DNA from: Tepidisphaeraceae bacterium
GTDB taxonomy: Bacteria > Planctomycetota > Phycisphaerae > Tepidisphaerales > Tepidisphaeraceae
Direction of reading: 5' to 3'
Assembly (NCBI GenBank): GCA_035998445.1
Contig: DASYHQ010000013.1
Span: forward strand, 1-64,000
Length of the DNA stretch: 64,000 nucleotides
Every line of letters begins with the position of its first letter. Position 1 is the first letter of the stretch. Made by a program: the position numbers and the translations under genes. The notes under the pieces are model-generated. The model was given only the letters and a program-made list of their open reading frames with translations, had not been told where the DNA came from and ran no database searches. Of the stretch, positions 55,549-64,000 are shown one piece after another.

Positions 55549-58500
55549 ATGAATATTCACGTATTCCAGCCACGCCGTTTCATGCTCTGCCGTCTCTTCT
55601 TGGCCGTCGTCGCGCTTGCTAGCTTCGAGGTTACCGCCGCGGCAACCCAACCACTGCAAACGTCGGTCGTCGCCACGCGCACGCTGCAAGAGCAGGGGAT
55701 GACAATGGAGGGCGTCGGCGTGCAACCGGTCGAGGTGAAGGGCACGGAGGCGTGGGTCAGCCGCCACAAGTCGGTGCCCGCCGACGAGTGGGCGCGGTCG
55801 TTCCTTTTCACGATTACGGACGAGCGGTTCAAGAAGGGCAAGGTGCCGGTGGTCGACGTGGAAGTCGTCTACATGCACGAAGGGAACACGAAGGTAGAAC
55901 TCGTTGCCGACACCGCGCGCGGCAGCCAGGTGGTGGGGAGCGGTTGGGGAAACAAGAAGGAATGGCAGACGCTCCACTGCACGATCGACGACGCCTACTT
56001 CGGCGGCCGTGCGACCGGAAACGACCCGAAGAAGCTGCCGGTCGACGGGTTCGACCTTCGCTTGAACGCTTGGGCCGGCGATCTTCACATCAAGCGCATC
56101 ACCGTGACCGGGCGCAATCCCGCGAACCCCGCGCCCGACGAATGGGCGCGATACCTGTCGATAAAGGACGTGACCGACGATCGCGGGTTCATTGTCGCGC
56201 CAGGCGAGTCCAACCAGATTACGTTCAAAGTCAAAAACGAGGCGCTTCTAGCGGCAAACGCCGTCGCACGGCTTGAGATCGTGGACGCGGGCGGCAGAGT
56301 AATCGGAACGACGGTGCAAGACGTAACGCTCGCCGCGCGGGCTACGGAAACAGACCAGCCGGTCATCACGCCGATCACGTTCACGTTCGACGCCGCCGAC
56401 CGACAGACGGGTGCGTACGGCGCAAGGTTGTCGGTGGACGTCGGTAGCGGCGAAAGCCGCCGTACTGCCATTGCGTATGAGCAGGCGGTTGCGGTCGCCG
56501 GGCCGCTGGACCTGTTCATCATCTTCGACCAGCAACCCATTGCGCGGGGACTTGAGTTCGACCGAGCCGATGCAAAGCCGGTGCAGTTGACGGTGGGCGG
56601 ATCCAAGCAGTGGGCTTGGACAAGCACGGGCTCGCGCGGCGGTGACGGGTGGTGGCACTCGATGGTGATGAAGGTGACCGACGAGCGCTTCCGCGATGGC
56701 AAGATGCCCGCCGTCGACGTGCGGGTGACGTACCGCAATGAAGCTAACGCGCCCGTGACGCTGACTGCCGACGCAGGCGCCGGCAGTCGACAGATCGCGA
56801 GCGGGTGGGGCAACAATCCCAAGTGGCAGCAGATGCACGCTCAGATCGACGATGCGACGTTCTCGGCGGGCTCGCACGGCAGCGATCCGAAGGCGATGAT
56901 GTCCGACGGTTGGGACCTGCGCTACAACTCGTGCAATGGGCCGGTGCAACTGCGGAGCATTTTCATTCGTGGATTCGATCGGGACGCCGACCCCGACTAC
57001 GCGCGGCTGTTGAGGTTCGATGGCCTTGATGCTGGGCGTGACCTGTTCGTGTTCGAGCCGGGCGAGGCGCTCGATTTTACGCTCAAGATGCGAAACCTCG
57101 CGCGTGTCGATCTGCCGGCGGAGTACACGGTACGGTTGACCGATGACCTGGGGCGCGAAATGTGGTCGCGCGACGCGCAGGCGAGGATCGCCGGCGACGG
57201 GCCGTTCGACCTGCGCGTCCCGTTCGACAGCACCGGTTTGCCGCAGGGCGTTTACACCCTGGTGCTGGACGTCGGCCGCAGGACGGCCACCGGCGAACGG
57301 CAGGCGTTGATCTCGCCCAGCATCGACCTGATGGTCGCCGAACGTTCCCAGATCGCCAAGGCGAAGCCAGGTGAGTTCATGTACGGCGTTGACTCCGGTG
57401 TTGGCTACGCCGACGAGCGCTGGATGCAGTGGTTGGACTTCATGGGCTGCGACATCACGCGTGGCAATGGTGCCAACCGCATCAACGACGACTGGGCCCC
57501 CGCGTTCGCGGCATTCGATAGGTACAACATCCGGAACACCGTTTTCGCGGACGTGCCGTGGGATGAGGACCCATCGCGGCGCGCCCAAGAAGTGCGGGAC
57601 GTGGCTGCGAAATCGGAAGCCAGAGCCAAGACGTTCGGCGATCGCATTACTTACTGGGAGCTTGGCAACGAACCGGACCTGACGTTCTTCTACCCCGGGC
57701 CGATCGACGAGTACGTGAAGGGGTTCGTCGAGATCTCCGCGGCCATTCGGCGGGGCAATCCCAACGCCATTGTCATGAACGGCGGCCTGTGTCATGCGGG
57801 AGAGGAAGCGGATCGTCGGGCGCGCAGGTTCATCGAACTCGTACCCTCCGAATCCATTCAATGCTGGGCCTTCCACGCACACGGCCCCGGCGCGCGATCG
57901 GAGCGCGTGGCGTACGAGCGCATGTACACGCTCGCCAAGCAACACGGCAAGGCCGACCGGCCGATCATGGACACCGAAAGTGGCGTCAGCGCCCGCACCC
58001 CGGGCCAGAAGCGCATCCAGGCCCGAACGGCCGTCGAGAAGATGGTCTACGCCCAGAGCGTCGGCATGCCTACGCTGATGTGGTTTCGACTGAACATCCT
58101 GGGCGGCGACGGAGACTACACCAACACGAAGAACGTGCGCGAGCCACGGCCCGTCGTCCTCAGCTATCGAACGATGGCCAGGACGCTGAAAGGCCTGACA
58201 TTCTCCCGTAAGCTCGAGGTGAGCGCGTCTAGCGACAACGGTGGTGAAGCGTATCTGTTTGCACAGAAGGACGGTGACGGGCGCGCGATCTGCATGTGGG
58301 CGACCGGCCGCGGGGGTGGTACGGTCACCCTTCGCCTTTCCGATGGCCCGCAAGGCGTGACGGATGTACGGATAGTCGATCTGTTCGGCAATGTCACGCC
58401 GCTCCCTCATGCCGGGCGCGGCGGGGTGGTCACCGTGCCGCTGGAACTGGATCCCGGTTACGTCACGTGGCGCGACGCAAGCGCGCCGGCGACGGTGGCG

Positions 58501-59901
58501 GTCCTTCCGTCACCGTTGATGGTGAATCCTGTGGTCACCGTGTCGCCAGGCGCGAGCGATGTGCTCACCGTGCAAGTGCGAAATCAATCCGATCAGCCGC
58601 TCGCTGCGACGCTCCTTGTTACCACGGGCCAAGCGACGGGCGTGGCCCTGCAGCAGCCGGACGTTGAGTTGATGGTGCCAGCCAACACGACGCAAGCAGT
58701 GACGGTTCCCGTGACGGTTGCCGCCGAAAGGCAGACCCTGGCGTGGCCGCAAGGTTGGACCGTGTTTGCACCGGTGCCGACGGGCGCGGTTGACGTAACG
58801 CAGTTCAGCACGCGCGTGCCGGAACGAATAGAGGTACAGGGTCAGACGGTTCAGCCCCAGTCGGCTCGCTCAATCGACGGGCAAGTTGACCTCTCGTCCC
58901 TTGGCGGCGGCGTTGCCGAGCAGCGCGAGGCAGTTCTGTTCGCCGAACTTGAATCACCCGCAGCACAAACGATCCGCGTCGGCAGCAGCGCCGACTGGTG
59001 GCAGCAATGGTTCGTCAACGGCCGGCCCGTCTTCGACACGTTGGCGACAGGAAACGCAGGGCCGCAGTCAATCCTCGAGCATACCTTCGACATGCCGCTG
59101 CAGGCGGGGCGCAACGTAATAGCCGTTCGCGTGCTGAGCGGCTCGCAGGGATGGAAGCTGCTGAGCGGCGGCCCGGACGAACTGGCCGCGGCCAAGGGCG
59201 CGGCGTCGGGCGATGGCAATGCGATCTCGTTCGAGCTGCGCCAAGGAACAAACGTGCTGGCACGTGAGCGCGCCGTCGTCGCGATTCGTCCGGTCGTGCG
59301 TCCGCTCGACGCCGAGCAGACGTGGGATGGGCCGGTCGCGTCATGGGACAGTGTGGTTCCTGATGGCGACCTGACCGAGGAGCACGTCATCAACGAGTGG
59401 GCGAAACAGCCCGACTCGTCGAAGTGGTGGCAGGGCGATAGCGATCTGTCTGGTCGGGTGTGGGTACGGCAGGACGCGGCACACCTGTACGTCACCGCTG
59501 CGATACGGGACGACGTGTTCCGTGCCGCCAGCGCTTTGGACGCGATCGAGACCGGCGATGCGCTGCGGGTCGCGATTGTCAGCGCCGGCGGCACTCCGTT
59601 GCAGCTTGGCCTGCCCGCGGACGGAACCAGGGTCTTCCGCCGCGACGGCGCAAGCGGTGCGTGGTCGCCGATGCCGCCCGAGCAAGCCACGGCCAAGGTT
59701 GAGCGTGTAGACGGTGCCGCGACGACGTGGTACCGCCTGCGCATCGCCCGGCCGTCCGTTGTCGAAAGTGGTTCCGTAGCGATCAACGTTTTAGCCAACG
59801 ACGACGACTTCGGTCGTCACAAGCAGTCGGTCGCGTGGCAGCCCGGAATCGACCAGGAGCCGGCGCCGACGTGGCGTTGGTGGCAGGGGCTAATCAAATA
59901 G
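55549..59901 (+). CDS. giant secreted clan-A glycosidase with duplicated domain and CBM9-like tail
   Basis: ATG 55549 begins a signal peptide (RFMLCRLFLAVVALASFEVT). The 1450-residue protein carries two copies of one beta domain (about 65-195 and 360-490). Both contain TDERF(K/R)..K(V/M)P.VDV and SGWGN...WQ..H..IDDA.F. Beta linkers and a TIM barrel follow (about 610-930: FMYGVDSGVGYADERWMQWL). The acid/base is Glu708 in ITYWELGNEPDLTFF and the likely nucleophile Glu810 in RPIMDTESGVSARTP, a GH39/GH-A-type layout. Further Ig-like domains and a CBM9-like C-terminus (LSGRVWVRQDAAHLYVTAAI) come next. It should degrade an external polysaccharide. The substrate is unknown. Confidence 0.87.
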   Translation: MNIHVFQPRRFMLCRLFLAVVALASFEVTAAATQPLQTSVVATRTLQEQGMTMEGVGVQPVEVKGTEAWVSRHKSVPADEWARSFLFTITDERFKKGKVPVVDVEVVYMHEGNTKVELVADTARGSQVVGSGWGNKKEWQTLHCTIDDAYFGGRATGNDPKKLPVDGFDLRLNAWAGDLHIKRITVTGRNPANPAPDEWARYLSIKDVTDDRGFIVAPGESNQITFKVKNEALLAANAVARLEIVDAGGRVIGTTVQDVTLAARATETDQPVITPITFTFDAADRQTGAYGARLSVDVGSGESRRTAIAYEQAVAVAGPLDLFIIFDQQPIARGLEFDRADAKPVQLTVGGSKQWAWTSTGSRGGDGWWHSMVMKVTDERFRDGKMPAVDVRVTYRNEANAPVTLTADAGAGSRQIASGWGNNPKWQQMHAQIDDATFSAGSHGSDPKAMMSDGWDLRYNSCNGPVQLRSIFIRGFDRDADPDYARLLRFDGLDAGRDLFVFEPGEALDFTLKMRNLARVDLPAEYTVRLTDDLGREMWSRDAQARIAGDGPFDLRVPFDSTGLPQGVYTLVLDVGRRTATGERQALISPSIDLMVAERSQIAKAKPGEFMYGVDSGVGYADERWMQWLDFMGCDITRGNGANRINDDWAPAFAAFDRYNIRNTVFADVPWDEDPSRRAQEVRDVAAKSEARAKTFGDRITYWELGNEPDLTFFYPGPIDEYVKGFVEISAAIRRGNPNAIVMNGGLCHAGEEADRRARRFIELVPSESIQCWAFHAHGPGARSERVAYERMYTLAKQHGKADRPIMDTESGVSARTPGQKRIQARTAVEKMVYAQSVGMPTLMWFRLNILGGDGDYTNTKNVREPRPVVLSYRTMARTLKGLTFSRKLEVSASSDNGGEAYLFAQKDGDGRAICMWATGRGGGTVTLRLSDGPQGVTDVRIVDLFGNVTPLPHAGRGGVVTVPLELDPGYVTWRDASAPATVAVLPSPLMVNPVVTVSPGASDVLTVQVRNQSDQPLAATLLVTTGQATGVALQQPDVELMVPANTTQAVTVPVTVAAERQTLAWPQGWTVFAPVPTGAVDVTQFSTRVPERIEVQGQTVQPQSARSIDGQVDLSSLGGGVAEQREAVLFAELESPAAQTIRVGSSADWWQQWFVNGRPVFDTLATGNAGPQSILEHTFDMPLQAGRNVIAVRVLSGSQGWKLLSGGPDELAAAKGAASGDGNAISFELRQGTNVLARERAVVAIRPVVRPLDAEQTWDGPVASWDSVVPDGDLTEEHVINEWAKQPDSSKWWQGDSDLSGRVWVRQDAAHLYVTAAIRDDVFRAASALDAIETGDALRVAIVSAGGTPLQLGLPADGTRVFRRDGASGAWSPMPPEQATAKVERVDGAATTWYRLRIARPSVVESGSVAINVLANDDDFGRHKQSVAWQPGIDQEPAPTWRWWQGLIK

Positions 59902-60119
59902 CGCGCGTGGCGGGCCGACGTGCCGCTTTCGCGTTCTCACAAATTCCAAGCATTGGCCGTGTTGAGTTAACCCGCTGTGCTTTAAGTCGAATGGCTGTTT
60001 GCTGACGCGATCGTCAGGCGACATGTCATCAATACCTGTGCGTACCTCGGACCGGTCATCGTGCATGCGACGACCGTGCCTGCCCTCACTTCCCTTCACT
60101 CCTATCCGGAGGATATCGC

Positions 60120-62879
60120 ATGTCCGTTCGCTCACGTTCTCCCCGTGTAACCGCGGCGTCCCACGCCGTGATCGAATCCCTCGAGTGTCGTCGGCTCTTT
60201 GCGGTCGTTCCCGCCGCCAGTGCTGATGCGTTTGTCGAGTCGGTCGGCGTCAACGGTGGCGGCGGCAACGCCCTCACCGACCTCCATCGCTTCCGCGAGT
60301 ACGGGTTCCGCTACTCCCGCAGCGCGATCATCCGCCAAGAAGACCCGAACTGGGTCGCGAAACACAACCAGGCGTTCGACCAGTACGGCCTACGCTACCT
60401 GATGACGATCAATAAGGAACCGTCGCCCGCGGGTCTGGTCGCCAAGTACAAGGAGTTCCTGCCCGGCAGCATCGCGATGCTTGAGGGGAACAACGAGGTC
60501 GACAACACCGCGTTCTATGACCAGGGTTACGAGACGATCGCGCAGAACGCGCAGGCCGGGTACTGGGACGCGCTGAAGGGGGATCCCGCCACGCGCGACA
60601 CGCCGCTGGCGATCTACTCGACCACCTACGGCGACTGGCACGGCTTCCACACCACAAAGGCCGATCTGGGCAACATGCACTACTACCCCGGCCCGCAGAA
60701 GCCGCCGCTGTTCGTCGACGGGATCAACGACTTCTTCGTGAACCGCAACCGCCTGGATTCGGCGCTCGACGGACCCGAGAAGGGCTTCATCGTCGGCGAG
60801 GGCGGCTACAGCGTGAGCCGCTTCGGCCCGATGACCCGCGCCGCCCAAGCCAAGGCCGACAGCATCCTGGCGGCCGAATACTTCAAGCACGGCGTGGCGC
60901 GCACGTTCATGTTCAGCTTCTACGGCAGCAACGAGGGCTTCGAGCTCTACAACCAGCCTGCCGGTGCTGCCATGAAGTACCTGCTGAACACGCTCGGCGA
61001 CGCCACGTGGAACGACGCGGCCAACACTTGGAACTACCCAACCTTCAACGCTGGCTCGCTCGACTTCAGCATCAGTGGTGGCGACCCGTCGATCCGATCC
61101 CAGCTGCTGCAAAAGGCCAACGGCGACTTCTACCTCATGCTCTGGCAGAGCAAGCCCGTCAGCAACAACACGGGCGGCGATATCAACAACCCCAACGTCA
61201 ACGTGACGCTGAACTTCAAGACCGCGCTCGGCTCGACCGCGGTCGTCCACCGCATGACGCCCAGCACCGGGGCCTACGCGACCAGCAACGCAACGATCAG
61301 CGGCAGCGCCGGCTCACAAAGCCTGACGGTCGGCGTGCCGGACAGCCTGATGCTGATCAAGCTCGACCCAACGTCGACGTCACCCTTCGCGCAGACGGGA
61401 ACCGTTTACCAGGAAGTCTGGACGGGCGTGAGCGGCACCGCCGTGGCCGGCGTGCCGGTGCAGAACGCGCCGACGCAGGTCAACACGCTGACGCAGCTCG
61501 AGGGCACGTTCAGCGGCGACAACTACGGCAGCCGCATTCGGGGGTACATCACGGCACCGAAGGAAGGCCTCTACACGTTCTGGGTCAGCGGCGACGACAA
61601 CGTGCAGCTGCGCCTCAGCCGCATGCCCGACGCCGCGCGCGACCTGCAGACGATCGCCACGGTTCCCGGCTATTCGAACCTGCGCGAGTGGAACAAGTTC
61701 GCCGAGCAGAAGTCGGTGCCCGTCTCGCTGTTAGGCGGTCGCAAGTACTATTTCGAGGTCGTACACAAGGAAGGCACCGGCGGCGACAGCGTGAGCGTTG
61801 GCTGGGCAAAGCCCGGCGAGTCGAAGTCGTTACCGAGCCAGGTCATCCCCGGCAGCGTGCTCTCGCCCGTGGCCACGACGCTGCCGAGCGGTTGGATGAA
61901 CGCCGACGTCGGCAAGACGGACCTGCCCGGCACCGCCAGCGAGAGCGGCAGCACCTTCGCGCTGCAAGGCAACGGCCGCGACATCTGGGGCACGTCTGAC
62001 CAGTTCCATTACGCCTACAAGGGGATGAACGGCGACGGTACCGTCATTGCCCAGGTCGCATTACAGCAGAACACGGACCCGTGGGCCAAGGGTGGCGTGA
62101 TGGTGCGCAGCGGCATCGGTGCCGCAGACCCGTACGTCGGTCTCTTCCTCACGCCGACCAATGGCATCGCGCTTCAGTACCGCTCCAGCGTTGGCGGCTC
62201 CACGACCAACGCTGGCAGTGTTGCGGGCCTCGCGGCACCCGTTTGGTTGAAGCTGGTCCGCAGCGGCAACACGTTCACCGCGTCGTACTCCACCTCCGGA
62301 TCCAGTTGGACGCAGGTCGGATCTCCCGTGTCGATCGGCGTGGCCACGAATGCCAAGGCGGGCCTGGCCGCCACCAGCCACAGTACGCTCACCACGGGCT
62401 CGACGAACTTCACGAACGTCACGGTCGGCGTCCCCGTGACCACGACGAGCGCGCCGGTCGGCCGCAACATTGGCTTCCGCGCGACGATCAACAACCGGTA
62501 CGTCATGTCTGACCAGAACGACTCGTTGCGCCGGCTGAAGGCCACCGTGGCCACGACCGTCGGCGCGTGGGAGCAGTTCGACGTCGTCGACGCGGGCGGC
62601 GGGTTCATCGCGCTCAAGAGTCGTGTTACCGGCACGTTCGTCACGGCCGACCAACGCGTCGGCGCCAACGGACAGCTCCGTGCAGACACGGCAACCGTTA
62701 TCGACACGTGGGAACAATTTGAGTGGGTCGATCAGGGCAACGGCCTGTTCGCGTTACGCGCCGTGATCAGCGGCCTGTTCGTCAGTTCCGACCAGAACAA
62801 CGGCGGCGTCCTGAAGGCGTGGGCCACCGCGGTGCGATCGTGGGAACTGTTCGACTGGGCAGACCTCGGCGCCTCGTAA
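60120..62879 (+). CDS. secreted clan-A glycosidase with PA14, DUF1349-like and beta-trefoil domains
   Basis: CGGAGG precedes ATG 60120. The 919-residue protein starts with the planctomycete surface motif IESLECRRLFAVVPAASADA (LEPRxLL type, about 18-28). A TIM barrel (about 35-300) has candidate catalytic residues in IAMLEGNNEVDNTAFY and GFIVGEGGYSVSRFG. A PA14 domain (about 425-580, GYITAPKEGLYTFWVSGDDN), a DUF1349-like beta-sandwich (about 590-770, KGGVMVRSGIGAADPYVGLF) and a C-terminal three-repeat fascin-like beta-trefoil (about 778-919; repeats NNRYVMSDQN, TGTFVTADQR, SGLFVSSDQN, each followed by WEQF or WELF) follow. It probably acts on cell-surface-bound polysaccharide. A strong terminator follows. 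Confidence 0.88.
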   Translation: MSVRSRSPRVTAASHAVIESLECRRLFAVVPAASADAFVESVGVNGGGGNALTDLHRFREYGFRYSRSAIIRQEDPNWVAKHNQAFDQYGLRYLMTINKEPSPAGLVAKYKEFLPGSIAMLEGNNEVDNTAFYDQGYETIAQNAQAGYWDALKGDPATRDTPLAIYSTTYGDWHGFHTTKADLGNMHYYPGPQKPPLFVDGINDFFVNRNRLDSALDGPEKGFIVGEGGYSVSRFGPMTRAAQAKADSILAAEYFKHGVARTFMFSFYGSNEGFELYNQPAGAAMKYLLNTLGDATWNDAANTWNYPTFNAGSLDFSISGGDPSIRSQLLQKANGDFYLMLWQSKPVSNNTGGDINNPNVNVTLNFKTALGSTAVVHRMTPSTGAYATSNATISGSAGSQSLTVGVPDSLMLIKLDPTSTSPFAQTGTVYQEVWTGVSGTAVAGVPVQNAPTQVNTLTQLEGTFSGDNYGSRIRGYITAPKEGLYTFWVSGDDNVQLRLSRMPDAARDLQTIATVPGYSNLREWNKFAEQKSVPVSLLGGRKYYFEVVHKEGTGGDSVSVGWAKPGESKSLPSQVIPGSVLSPVATTLPSGWMNADVGKTDLPGTASESGSTFALQGNGRDIWGTSDQFHYAYKGMNGDGTVIAQVALQQNTDPWAKGGVMVRSGIGAADPYVGLFLTPTNGIALQYRSSVGGSTTNAGSVAGLAAPVWLKLVRSGNTFTASYSTSGSSWTQVGSPVSIGVATNAKAGLAATSHSTLTTGSTNFTNVTVGVPVTTTSAPVGRNIGFRATINNRYVMSDQNDSLRRLKATVATTVGAWEQFDVVDAGGGFIALKSRVTGTFVTADQRVGANGQLRADTATVIDTWEQFEWVDQGNGLFALRAVISGLFVSSDQNNGGVLKAWATAVRSWELFDWADLGAS

Positions 62880-62889
62880 ATGTCGTGTC

Positions 62890-62936
62890 GCCCGGCCTTC
62901 ATGGCCCTCATAACCATGAAGGCCGGGCGTTTTTTT
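62890..62936 (+). terminator. strong rho-independent terminator
   Basis: A perfect 15-bp GC-rich stem (62890-62904 with 62914-62928, 9-nt loop) is followed by seven T (62930-62936), 11 nt after the stop of the 919-aa gene. It closes the Block D run. Confidence 0.95.
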
Positions 62937-63027
62937 CCATCTATTAGGTGCGGGATTGCGAAGGTTGTGGGGCGACGCGTTCCTGGGAAGGCGTCGCTTT
63001 CATCCTGCTCCCGCGTTGAGTGAGAGA

Positions 63028-64000
63028 ATGAAACGAATCGACTTGGCCGCACGGCCGTGGCATCTCATCGGTTGGCGGCCGAACTACTGGCTGATGGAGC
63101 GGGCCGGGGAGACCGGCGCGTTGTTCGGCCCGGACGTGGGGCCGATCCCCGCATCGTTGCCTGGTTCGGCGTACACTGCGTTGCGTGCCGCGGGCGTGAT
63201 CCCGGACTGGAACGTTGGTCTGAACTCACGCGCGTGTGAGTGGGTCGAACATCGCGATTGGGAGTTCTACACCGACATCGCCGCCGACGAGATACCGATT
63301 GGTGAGCAGGCGGTGCTGCACGCGGATGGACTAGATTACGCCGGCGCAGTGCTGGTCGACGGTGCGGTCGTCGCGCGCTTCAGCGGCGCGCTCGTTCGGC
63401 ACCGCATCGATCTCTCGGCCGCGCTGAACGACGGTCGCCCGCACCGGCTGCGGATCGTATTTACCCAGCCGCCAGAGGAACAGGGGCAAATCGGACGCAC
63501 GTCCGCCACGCACGTGTTCAAACCGCGGTTCAACTTCAGTTGGGACTGGTGCCCGCGGCTGGTGCCGGTCGGCGTGTGGGACGATTTGTCCCTCGTCATC
63601 GATAACGTTCCGGCAGAGGTAGTCAAGGTGCTGGTGGACGTCGGGCTCGACGGGAGGTCCGGCAGCGTCTTGATTGACATGCAACCGATGTCGGATCGAC
63701 CGACGCAAGCGCGGGCAGAACTGTCGCGGGAGGGCCGCTCCATCGCGATGGGTTCCATCACGATAGCCGGCGGCGTGCCAGCGTCTCTTCGGCTGAACGC
63801 CGACGAAGTCGACCTGTGGTGGCCAAACGGCCATGGTGCGCAGCCGCTTTACGTGCTTCGCGTCTGGGCGGCGAACGGCGATGACGCCGAGTTGCTCATC
63901 CATGAAGTGAACGTGGGCTTTCGGCGAATCGACTGGACGCAGTGCGCCGATGCGCCCGCCGGCGCGGCGCCGTTGCTGTGCGAGGTGAATGGCCGGCCGG
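63028..64000 (+). CDS. GH2 beta-mannosidase-like protein, N-terminal part (runs off the window)
   Basis: The frame from ATG 63028 (GAGAG just upstream) is open to the window end, giving 324 codons. It begins MKRIDLAARPWHLIGWRPNY. It shows the GH2 sugar-binding jelly-roll (IPASLPGSAYTALRAAGVIP, DWNVGLNSRACEWVEHRDWE), HVFKPRFNFSWDWCPRLVPV (the KxxxxxGWDWxPxL motif of beta-mannosidase-type GH2) and DEVDLWWPNGHGAQPLYVLR. The catalytic barrel lies beyond 64000. No signal peptide is present, so a cytoplasmic exo-enzyme is likely, in keeping with the mannoside theme of Block C. It comes after a strong terminator and so should have its own promoter. Confidence 0.88.
   Translation, partial: MKRIDLAARPWHLIGWRPNYWLMERAGETGALFGPDVGPIPASLPGSAYTALRAAGVIPDWNVGLNSRACEWVEHRDWEFYTDIAADEIPIGEQAVLHADGLDYAGAVLVDGAVVARFSGALVRHRIDLSAALNDGRPHRLRIVFTQPPEEQGQIGRTSATHVFKPRFNFSWDWCPRLVPVGVWDDLSLVIDNVPAEVVKVLVDVGLDGRSGSVLIDMQPMSDRPTQARAELSREGRSIAMGSITIAGGVPASLRLNADEVDLWWPNGHGAQPLYVLRVWAANGDDAELLIHEVNVGFRRIDWTQCADAPAGAAPLLCEVNGRP

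Noticed and set aside
56248-58410. 720-codon open frame on the minus strand
   Set aside because: It is antisense to the 1450-aa glycosidase, rich in Arg/Ala/His with no domain, and is expected from the codon bias of high-GC genes.

Overview
The window reads as high-GC DNA from a planctomycete, most likely class Phycisphaerae and possibly a Tepidisphaeraceae/Humisphaera-like lineage. This placement is inference. It rests on many PEP-CTERM proteins, two very large extracellular proteins that begin with the planctomycete LEPRxLL-type surface motif (LEARFLL and LECRRLF), pseudopilin-like proteins with an H-Xn-DG tail, and a high density of glycoside hydrolases and LacI/GntR/XylR regulators. I saw no rRNA, tRNA or CRISPR array.

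The left quarter (1-16.5 kb) is largely a gene graveyard. It holds an IS5-like transposase at the window edge, remnants of IS4-like and IS630 transposases, truncated PEP-CTERM genes, a truncated pseudopilin, a broken AlkZ/YcaQ-type gene, a GMC-oxidoreductase-like fragment, and two degraded beta-helix/pectate-lyase-superfamily genes, one with at least four frameshifts. The intact parts are an OmpR-type regulator with a degenerate receiver (2.8 kb) and an apparent operon of AraC regulator, amidohydrolase and SnoaL-like protein (7.8 to 4.5 kb, minus strand). Three clear junctions (about 1.86, 11.40 and 28.79 kb), and perhaps a fourth at 8.1 kb, join two outward-facing fragments that have both lost their 5' ends.

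From 16.6 kb to the right edge the sequence is mostly intact and looks like a large carbohydrate-degradation island built of regulator-led blocks. Block A (16.6-26.7 kb): LacI, a PEP-CTERM beta-strand-repeat protein, a secreted clan-A glycoside hydrolase with a CBM9-like tail, a GH78-like enzyme, and a deoxyribose-phosphate aldolase coupled to it, followed by a ribokinase-like kinase. Block B (29.5-44.0 kb): a LacI gene with a perfect palindrome over its -10 box, a pseudopilin, two PEP-CTERM proteins (one hydrolase-like), a 1226-aa LEPRxLL/beta-helix/P-domain/dockerin-like protein, another PEP-CTERM protein and a 1744-aa GH2-like enzyme. Block C (44.1-51.3 kb): a XylR-type regulator and a GH36-like enzyme on the minus strand, divergent from an AGE-family epimerase and an overlapping GH38-like mannosidase. 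These three enzymes lack signal peptides and should act on imported oligosaccharides. Block D (51.4-64 kb): a second LacI that is a paralogue of the Block B regulator, a GntR/LacI-type regulator, a second pseudopilin, two secreted multidomain glycosidases (1450 and 919 aa) ending in a strong terminator, and the start of a GH2 beta-mannosidase-like gene.

The working picture is that sugar-responsive regulators control surface-anchored and secreted glycosidases plus pseudopilins outside the cell, and cytoplasmic glycosidases, an epimerase, a kinase and an aldolase inside. It would be a planctomycete counterpart to a polysaccharide-utilisation locus without SusCD. The repeated regulator + pseudopilin + giant secreted glycosidase arrangement, and the divergently truncated gene pairs, are the two most interesting patterns.
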